Translations under genes and position numbers: made by a program | Shown: positions 35,876 through 41,875 of the stretch, piece after piece | Position numbering within the stretch: position 1 is the first letter of the stretch | How the letters are laid out: the number at the start of each line of letters is the position of its first letter | Notes under the pieces: generated by a model | What the model saw: only the letters and a program-made list of their open reading frames with translations | Databases searched by the model: none | Told to the model about the DNA's origin: nothing | From: Candidatus Cloacimonadota bacterium | Lineage (GTDB): Bacteria; Hydrothermota; E44-bin80 | Reading direction: 5' to 3' | Assembly (NCBI GenBank): GCA_004375965.1 | Contig: SOIS01000018.1 | Span: forward strand, 1 to 41,875 | Length of the DNA: 41,875 nucleotides

Positions 35876-38494
35876 TTACTCCTCAAGTGATACTTCATAA
35901 AGGAATTTAATAGTTCCACCTTTTGTATCCTTGATTTCGCCTGCATCGGTTATTTTAAGCCCCAGGTCTGAAATAGTTAATTCGGGAATTATCCTTTCAT
36001 CTTTTCCTTCCTCAAGTATCCTGTAACCTATTCTTTTTATTATAAGTCCATAGTTTTCCAGTTTATATGCAACCTTCCGTGTTCTTGCCCTTGCCAATTG
36101 AAATGTTTTATCAAGTAAATACCTGTATATCTCCGTTTCTGAGAATCCGCGTATCTTTTCTTCCTCAACAACTGGTTCAATTATATCTTCATTCAGAAGA
36201 AGATTAAGTAGACTTGAACTATCCATAAGAATAACAGAACTCTCTGGCTGTCTTGCTTTTGAATAGAGATTAGCATCCCTAACAAGATTTCCTGTAATAT
36301 CAGGGTCTCCAAAAGCATTTATGGAAAAATGTACATCCTTTTCAATATGCCCACTTGTTATTCCTATACCTATTTGAAAAATTCTCTTGTATGAAGGAGG
36401 AAGTTGAGCGTAACTCATACCCTTAAAGAATAGTTCTCTCTCCTTCACTTCTTTGAACCAGTCCGAGTACTCGCTCAGATTGTCGCTGACAAATTTCTGA
36501 GCTTCAAGCATCATCTGCTTTGCAGTAAGGATTGCCATCCTTACACTTTCTTCACCTTCCTCCGGTTCCAACTCTTCTTTCTCACATTTCAACCTTATCC
36601 ATTCATTTCCGATCTTTCCAGGTGCAAATATCTTACCACAAAGCTCCCTCGAATTTTGTGAAAAGAAAAGTATTCCACCATCGCCTGTATCTTTTATAGG
36701 AAAAGCGCCATACTCTTCAGCGACTTCTAACATCCTTTCACTAAATTTCTTACGTATGAAACTTTCTTTTTTTGCATTTCCCAGTTTCGTTCCCATAAAG
36801 GTTGAACCTCTTATATCATAAACAAGTACAGAAACCACCCTGGAGAATTTATTAACCAGTTCAGTAATTATAGTAAAATCTTTCTCTTCTTTCTCGGTAG
36901 AGATGGGAAAAGTACCCATTTTCAGGAATTCTTTTTCTGGAATTAAAAAATCGCCTACATAAAGTACTTCTTTTTCAAGATATGGTAAATATTCACTCCC
37001 TTCTTTTATTGTAGCCGGTGGCCAGAGAGAAAAAAATCTTATTAAATTATCCTCTATATAAAGTGGTATAATTGCATCTTCAAAGCATTTTAAGAACCGT
37101 AATATAAATCTATCAGGGAAATATTTCATGCCTATAAAATGTTTCTCACAAAATGTATCGATAATATCTTTGCTCTCTTTTTTTTCAGAGAGTTTTAAGA
37201 TTTTCTCAGCTCCTGCGATGATCTTAGGTGGAAGTTTAGAAATACTTCTACCATAATGCTTTATGAAAGCAAAATAGAAATTTGTTAGGCCTTCAATTTT
37301 TGAAACCTTCTCAATTTCAGAGGAGTATTTTACAAGCTGATCCGTGCTTAGTCCTTCTAACTGCCTGATGTTGCTCATCGTAGTATCGAGTTTCTTCTTC
37401 CTGCTCATAAGTTCCCTGATAGACCACATTTTCTTGGTTATAAAACTACTAAGGACATTTGATCTATTAGTAACTTCATCAAGGTTCGCACTATTCTTTC
37501 CACCCCTTATACTCTCTATTTCTAAATTTATCGAGTTCCATAATAGAATGCTTGTTTCATTAAAACCATCAAAGTTTTTTTCAATTTCTTTCTCAATCTG
37601 ACGTTTTTTTTCCTTAAGACTTGAGAGTTTTTTTATGGCAGACTGTTTTAGTGTTTTAGTAATCTTCTCTGCTAGCGTCTTTGATATTGGTACATCTATA
37701 TTTTCATAAAGGTCCTTTTTACTCTCTATCTTCTGAGAAAAAAGAGCTAGAAGAAGATTTTTCTCTATGGTTTGCCTGAGTTCTTTAGTGAGCATTTCAT
37801 AAAGTTCATTGAAAAGTGTCATCGAGAACCCTTTTAAGAGAAAGATATCTTCGAGTTCATCTAAACCAATCTGAGTGATTGGACGGGAATGTATGGGAAT
37901 CTTAAGAAGAAAACCATCTATAAAACGGGTTACACTCTCTTTCAGAGGAAAACGGCTCTTCTTCCTTACAAATCTAAGAATATTATTTGTCAATGTTGTT
38001 ATTTCATTTTCTACTCTCTTGACAAATTCCCTTGATTTATCCTTTGTTTCGTTTCTAAGAATAGAAGAAAGCATACACTTTATGAGAATATGGAATAGTA
38101 TTGCACCTGGCTTATAACTTCTACTGAATTCCGAAAAATATGGAATAAGTGTCTCCTCAAGGTTTTTCCCTGATTCATTAATACTTAAAAGAAAGGTTTG
38201 CCTATTTGTTTCTTTTTCTAAAATATGAATAATGGTGTTTACATAAGTAGAAACTGACGACCTTAACTTTTCGTCAATAAGAACATATATGGTCCCTATG
38301 TTAATAAAATTCCTTAATAGGTTTATCATCTCTTTGGGAAAACTGGCAAGATTCCATCTGTACTCCAAATTTAGAAGATGTTTTTTGAATTCCTCTTTTT
38401 TTCCAAAGATAGAACTCAAACTCGATTTTCCATTCTCGCTGTATAAGGCGCTTTTCTCAATTTCTTCCATTGATATATTAATTTTTTTATTCAT
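35876..38494 (-). CDS. Large protein with a C-terminal class III nucleotidyl-cyclase-like domain and ~560-aa helical N-terminus of unknown function
   Basis: VVSVLVYDIRGSTFMG...EYGAFPIKDTGDGGILFF...FQIGIGITSGHIEKDVHFSINAFGDPDITGNLVRDANLYSKAR. True start MNKKINISMEE at 38494; upstream ORF is antisense to the methyltransferase. Confidence 0.75.
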   Translation of the reverse strand: MNKKINISMEEIEKSALYSENGKSSLSSIFGKKEEFKKHLLNLEYRWNLASFPKEMINLLRNFINIGTIYVLIDEKLRSSVSTYVNTIIHILEKETNRQTFLLSINESGKNLEETLIPYFSEFSRSYKPGAILFHILIKCMLSSILRNETKDKSREFVKRVENEITTLTNNILRFVRKKSRFPLKESVTRFIDGFLLKIPIHSRPITQIGLDELEDIFLLKGFSMTLFNELYEMLTKELRQTIEKNLLLALFSQKIESKKDLYENIDVPISKTLAEKITKTLKQSAIKKLSSLKEKKRQIEKEIEKNFDGFNETSILLWNSINLEIESIRGGKNSANLDEVTNRSNVLSSFITKKMWSIRELMSRKKKLDTTMSNIRQLEGLSTDQLVKYSSEIEKVSKIEGLTNFYFAFIKHYGRSISKLPPKIIAGAEKILKLSEKKESKDIIDTFCEKHFIGMKYFPDRFILRFLKCFEDAIIPLYIEDNLIRFFSLWPPATIKEGSEYLPYLEKEVLYVGDFLIPEKEFLKMGTFPISTEKEEKDFTIITELVNKFSRVVSVLVYDIRGSTFMGTKLGNAKKESFIRKKFSERMLEVAEEYGAFPIKDTGDGGILFFSQNSRELCGKIFAPGKIGNEWIRLKCEKEELEPEEGEESVRMAILTAKQMMLEAQKFVSDNLSEYSDWFKEVKERELFFKGMSYAQLPPSYKRIFQIGIGITSGHIEKDVHFSINAFGDPDITGNLVRDANLYSKARQPESSVILMDSSSLLNLLLNEDIIEPVVEEEKIRGFSETEIYRYLLDKTFQLARARTRKVAYKLENYGLIIKRIGYRILEEGKDERIIPELTISDLGLKITDAGEIKDTKGGTIKFLYEVSLEE

Positions 38495-38504
38495 AACCTT
38501 TAAT

Positions 38505-38533
38505 ATACTATCAGCGCATTTTATGTTTGTCAA
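38505..38533 (-). promoter_or_regulatory. Promoter TTGACA-N17-TAGTAT for the cyclase-like gene
   Basis: Minus-strand TTGACA (38533-38528), TAGTAT (38510-38505); ATG at 38494. Confidence 0.6.
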
Positions 38534-38559
38534 GAATAAAAAAGCCATGTTCTTTTTCC

Positions 38560-38588
38560 TTGACTGGAAGATTGGTGTGTGATATAAA
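38560..38588 (+). promoter_or_regulatory. Promoter TTGACT-N17-TATAAA for the methyltransferase gene
   Basis: TTGACT 38560-38565, TATAAA 38583-38588; GTG at 38595. Confidence 0.65.
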
Positions 38589-38594
38589 AAATTG

Positions 38595-39533
38595 GTGAAA
38601 AATATAAAAAAAGCTCCTCGAAACAGAACAATAACATTGTCAAATGAAGAAAGAGAAAAATACAGGTCACATCTTCTGAAATTAACAGGACCTGCTTCTG
38701 TAGAAAACATATTGAACAGTGTTATCAACCATGACATATTTAAAGTAGTCGATCTTCTGCCTTCTGGTTTCGTTGACCTGCTCTTTATTGACCCACCATA
38801 TAATTTAACTAAGAGATTCAATCTTAATACTTTTAGAAGAATGGGAGTAGAGGAATACAAAAAATGGATGGATTCCTGGCTCAGTAAGATGATAAGGTTA
38901 CTGAAACCTTCAGCTTCTATATATATCTGTGGAGACTGGGGGTCTTCTTCAGCAATACATTTACTCTGTGAAGAATATTTTATCATAAGAAACAGGATTA
39001 CATTTGAACGGGAAAAAGGGAGGGGAAGTAAAAGGAACTGGAAAAACAATTTAGAAGATATTTGGTTTTGTACGGTTTCTGATAATTACACTTTTAACTC
39101 TGACAAAATAAAGTTAAAAAGAAGGGTGATTGCACCATATCGGCAGAATGGGAAACCAAAGGGTTGGACAGATGAAGCAAAGGGAAAATATAGATTGACC
39201 TATCCATCAAACATCTGGACAGATATTACCATTCCTTTCTGGTCTATGCCAGAAAACACTCCCCATCCAACACAAAAACCTGAAAAACTGTTAGCAAAGA
39301 TTATTCTTGCAAGTTCAAAGAAGGGTGATACTATCTTTGATCCTTTTTCTGGGGTTGGGACTACAGGCGTTGTGGCGAAGAAATTGGAAAGGAATTTCGT
39401 TATCGTAGAGATAGACGAGGAATTCTGCTTTTATGCTTTAAAACGTTTAGAGATGGCTGAGAAAGATACTACTATACAGGGGTATTCCAATGGCATTTTC
39501 TGGGAAAGAAACACAAACCCTCAGACGGAATGA
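38595..39533 (+). CDS. DNA methyltransferase, N6/N4 amino type, beta class (DPPY before FxGxG)
   Basis: VDLLFIDPPYNLTKRF (motif IV), later HPTQKPEKLLAKIILASSKKGDTIFDPFSGVGTTGVVAKKLERNFVIVEID (motifs X/I). TTG at 38592 or GTG at 38595. Confidence 0.88.
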   Translation: MKNIKKAPRNRTITLSNEEREKYRSHLLKLTGPASVENILNSVINHDIFKVVDLLPSGFVDLLFIDPPYNLTKRFNLNTFRRMGVEEYKKWMDSWLSKMIRLLKPSASIYICGDWGSSSAIHLLCEEYFIIRNRITFEREKGRGSKRNWKNNLEDIWFCTVSDNYTFNSDKIKLKRRVIAPYRQNGKPKGWTDEAKGKYRLTYPSNIWTDITIPFWSMPENTPHPTQKPEKLLAKIILASSKKGDTIFDPFSGVGTTGVVAKKLERNFVIVEIDEEFCFYALKRLEMAEKDTTIQGYSNGIFWERNTNPQTE

Positions 39534-39570
39534 ATAATCATGCATAATAGAAATTTTACTGTATTCTATA

Positions 39571-40069
39571 ATGATAGGGATTTCATTCTATTATAAGATA
39601 ATTACTGCATGGTTCATACTGTCATGCATTATTTTCTTTGTTTTGCTCAGGATTCCAGCACCGTATGGAAGAAACACACGTCCTGAGTGGGGGCCCTTAT
39701 TCATCTCCCTATCCAATTAAGTGGTTGCTGGATGTAAGATTTATATGTGGTGTTATTTTTTTCTTAACAGGTTTTATTATAAACGTAATTTCCGATACTA
39801 TTTTAAGAAAAATACGGAGTAATAATGAAAAAGGTTATCGTATACCCTCTGGTTTCCTTTTTAGTTTCGTATCATGTCCTAATTACTTAGGGGAAATAAT
39901 CGAATGGCTTGGGTGGGCTATTCTTACATGGTCAATTGCTGGATTGAGCTTCTTTATATGGACAGTTGCCAATCTCTTACGAAGAGCTCTTTCTCACCAC
40001 AAGTGGTACAAAAAGGAATTTTCCAATTATCCTCCAAAAAGGCAAGCACTCATTCCATTTGTGCTCTAA
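39571..40069 (+). pseudogene. Steroid 5-alpha-reductase C-terminal-domain-like membrane protein, frame-broken and internally deleted
   Basis: Frame 1 MIGISFYYKIITAWFILSCIIFFVLLRIPAPYGRNTRPEWGPLFISLSN* then another frame LLDVRFICGVIFFLTGFIINVISDTILRKIRSNNEKGYRIPSGFLFSFVSCPNYLGEIIEWLGWA...WYKKEFSNYPPKRQALIPFVL. Confidence 0.7.
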
Positions 40070-40104
40070 CCCTTAAATCCATCATGACAAATCTGGGGTC
40101 AGAT

Positions 40105-40152
40105 TTTGATAATTTGATATTGTGAGTTTTTTTTTCTACTTTTTCCTTGTAA
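40105..40152. repeat. Direct repeat, copy 1 (TTTGATAATTTGATATTGTGAG-T(n)-CTACTTTTTCCTTGTAA)
   Basis: Near-identical to 41296-41342 apart from one T. Confidence 0.93.
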
Positions 40153-40176
40153 AATTCCTGATTTCTAAATATTATT

Positions 40177-40257
40177 GACATATATCTCTCAATCATACCG
40201 GGGGTGCAGGTGCATTCATGGAACGGGTCTGCAAATCACCCACAGGGGCATGGGTTC
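40177..40257 (-). pseudogene. 81-bp decayed fragment of comM (internal stop)
   Basis: About 91% identical (7 differences by eye) to 41795-41875; minus translation NPCPCG*FADPFHECTCTPGMIERYMS. Confidence 0.88.
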
Positions 40258-40323
40258 GTTACACTTTTTCCACAACGCAAGGTTAGTGATTAAAATGAGT
40301 TATGGAAGAGAGCAAAAAAGTGC

Positions 40324-40353
40324 TTGACATTAGAGGGAAGGAAGAGGTATAAT
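40324..40353 (+). promoter_or_regulatory. Promoter TTGACA-N18-TATAAT upstream of the GNAT gene
   Basis: TTGACA 40324-40329, TATAAT 40348-40353. Confidence 0.65.
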
Positions 40354-40586
40354 CTATGTGGAAAATGGTATAGTATATATAACCTGAGAAGTGTCTATTA
40401 AAAAACCGTAAATTTTTCCAATTTTGCCTGAAATATAACAGGAAATACAAAAGAATATAATGGCAAGAATTGTACTTTCTATATTGAAAAATATCCAAAA
40501 ATTAGAGGGTTGCAAGTTACAGGTACTGGTAACTCAAGACTCGTGACCTAAAACTTGAAACTATTAGATAGGAGGAATAAGAATCA

Positions 40587-41186
40587 ATGTTACGAGATTA
40601 TCCAAAAGAAGTTATCTTAAAAAGTGGAGAAAAAGTCATTCTCCGTCCTATGGTCGAGGAAGATAAGCAGAAACTGCTTGAATTCTTCTTAAGACTCCCT
40701 GAAGAGGATAGGTTATTCTTAAAAGATGATGTCACAGACCCCAAAGTTATTGAATCATGGGTTAAAAATCTGAATTACGACCATGTGATTCCAATATTAG
40801 CGGAGATAGATGACAGGATTATAGGTGATGCCACATTACATCGAAGAACGACTGACCGACCACCAAAGATAGGAGAGATTCGTATTGTGACGGATAAAGA
40901 CTTTCGCCGCCGTGGATTAGGAACTTTGCTAGCTAAGGAGATCTATTATTTGGCACTCAGTTTAAAATTTAACAAACTTGTTGCAGAGGTAGTTGAAGAC
41001 CAACATACAGTGCTAAAAACATGTGAATCTCTTGGCTTTCGGCAAGAAACAATTTTAAAAAACAGAGCAATTGATATTCATGGTAAAAAACATAATCTTG
41101 TAGTTATGACCGAAGATGTTGATGCTTTATGGAAAGCGATTGAGGATCTCATACACAAGGACGTTTCACATTATTCAAGAGAATAA
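40587..41186 (+). CDS. GNAT family N-acetyltransferase
   Basis: IGEIRIVTDKDFRRRGLGTLLAKEIYYLALSLKFNKLVAEVVEDQHTVLKTCESLGFR; aggaggaata RBS. Confidence 0.88.
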   Translation: MLRDYPKEVILKSGEKVILRPMVEEDKQKLLEFFLRLPEEDRLFLKDDVTDPKVIESWVKNLNYDHVIPILAEIDDRIIGDATLHRRTTDRPPKIGEIRIVTDKDFRRRGLGTLLAKEIYYLALSLKFNKLVAEVVEDQHTVLKTCESLGFRQETILKNRAIDIHGKKHNLVVMTEDVDALWKAIEDLIHKDVSHYSRE

Positions 41187-41295
41187 GTACTTATTCCACT
41201 TGTGGGCAAAAACCTTGGATCAGTCCCCATTAGAAATATGAGATTTCTAACCACGATATGATTTGGAAATATCATACGTGGCACGCGGGGTAAAC

Positions 41296-41342
41296 TTTGA
41301 TAATTTGATATTGTGAGTTTTTTTTCTACTTTTTCCTTGTAA
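41296..41342. repeat. Direct repeat, copy 2 (see 40105)
   Basis: Same sequence with one fewer T; followed by CTAATTC-type heptads 41348-41375. Confidence 0.93.
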
Positions 41343-41379
41343 GGTTCCTAATTCTCAATTTCTAATTCCTAATTATCCT

Positions 41380-41875
41380 TTACGCATGTAGCCAGAATTT
41401 TCTATCGAGGCTTCTGTACTGTATTGCCTCTGATATATGCTCAGGTCTTATATTCTCAACATTGTCAATGTCTGCTATAGTTCTTGCAACCTTCAGTATC
41501 CTGTCATAAGCCCGTGCAGATAATCCGAATTTCTCAACTGCAAGAAGGAGTAGATTTTTAGATTCAGAATCGAGGGAACAGAATTTTCTCACATCCTTTG
41601 GTCCAAGGTGTGCATTACAGTAAATATCTTCTCTATCCTTATATCGCTCTATCTGTTTTTTTCGCGCTCTGTTGACTCTTTCTCGTATAGTTGCTGAGTT
41701 CTCTCCAGTTGGCTTTTCTCCGAGTTCATCAGAGGTGAGTCGAGGCACCTCTATATGTATGTCAATCCTATCGAGTAAAGGACCTGAAATCCTGGACATA
41801 TATCTCTCTATCATACCGGGTGTGCAGGTACATTCATGGAATGGGTCTCCAAACCATCCACAGGGGCATGGGTTC
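41380..41875 (-). CDS. comM: ComM/YifB-type Mg-chelatase-like AAA+ ATPase, 5' part outside the window
   Basis: NPCPCGWFGDPFHECTCTPGMIERYMSRISGPLLDRIDIHIEVPR...LSARAYDRILKVARTIADID; ORF continues past the listed start to the window edge. Confidence 0.93.
   Translation of the reverse strand, partial: NPCPCGWFGDPFHECTCTPGMIERYMSRISGPLLDRIDIHIEVPRLTSDELGEKPTGENSATIRERVNRARKKQIERYKDREDIYCNAHLGPKDVRKFCSLDSESKNLLLLAVEKFGLSARAYDRILKVARTIADIDNVENIRPEHISEAIQYRSLDRKFWLHA

Noticed and set aside
38495-39049. N-terminal 185 codons of the minus-strand 1057-aa ORF (35876-39049)
   Set aside because: Antisense to the conserved methyltransferase. A better start (MNKKINISMEE) with its own promoter is at 38494.
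40283-40498. 71-aa minus-strand ORF
   Set aside because: Low-complexity AT-rich intergenic DNA overlapping a plus-strand promoter; no motif or RBS.

Overview
The window is an AT-rich bacterial chromosomal segment from a diderm. Evidence for two membranes: a PilQ secretin, an SprA-type giant outer-membrane protein, and two LptF/G permeases. From family resemblance I would guess an FCB-like or candidate-phylum lineage, but this is inference only. Most of it is housekeeping: ybeY (partial), two HlyC/CorC (CNNM+CBS) proteins, an excisionase-like HTH gene leading into pilMNOPQ, purQ and a PurS-PurS-PurL fusion, SprA, LptF/LptG, DusB, an M23 peptidase, a B12-binding radical SAM protein, a 2-hydroxyacid dehydrogenase, a YfiM/VanZ-like protein, RarA, an M24 peptidase, a TPR lytic transglycosylase, ValS, a class III cyclase-like protein, a beta-class DNA methyltransferase, a GNAT protein and comM (partial). 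The intergenic DNA is the unusual part. It holds (i) six 10-bp-phased NNNATAATTA repeats between a consensus sigma70 promoter and the HTH gene upstream of pilMNOPQ; (ii) a tandem array of five different mini-hairpins joined by a near-constant GTTTATTTTACA spacer; (iii) strictly 7-bp-periodic degenerate repeats in several intergenic gaps, once as opposed 5+5 heptad arms; (iv) MITE-like and palindromic elements; (v) repeat copies that encode the last codons of several proteins; (vi) a decayed comM duplication flanking a GNAT gene. I also found a 57-codon SPW-like ORF absent from the supplied track, a frame-broken steroid-5-alpha-reductase-like pseudogene, a probable frameshift in ybeY, and promoters positioned for leaderless mRNAs. 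No rRNA, CRISPR array or intact tRNA was seen. All family calls come from motif recognition; no searches were run.
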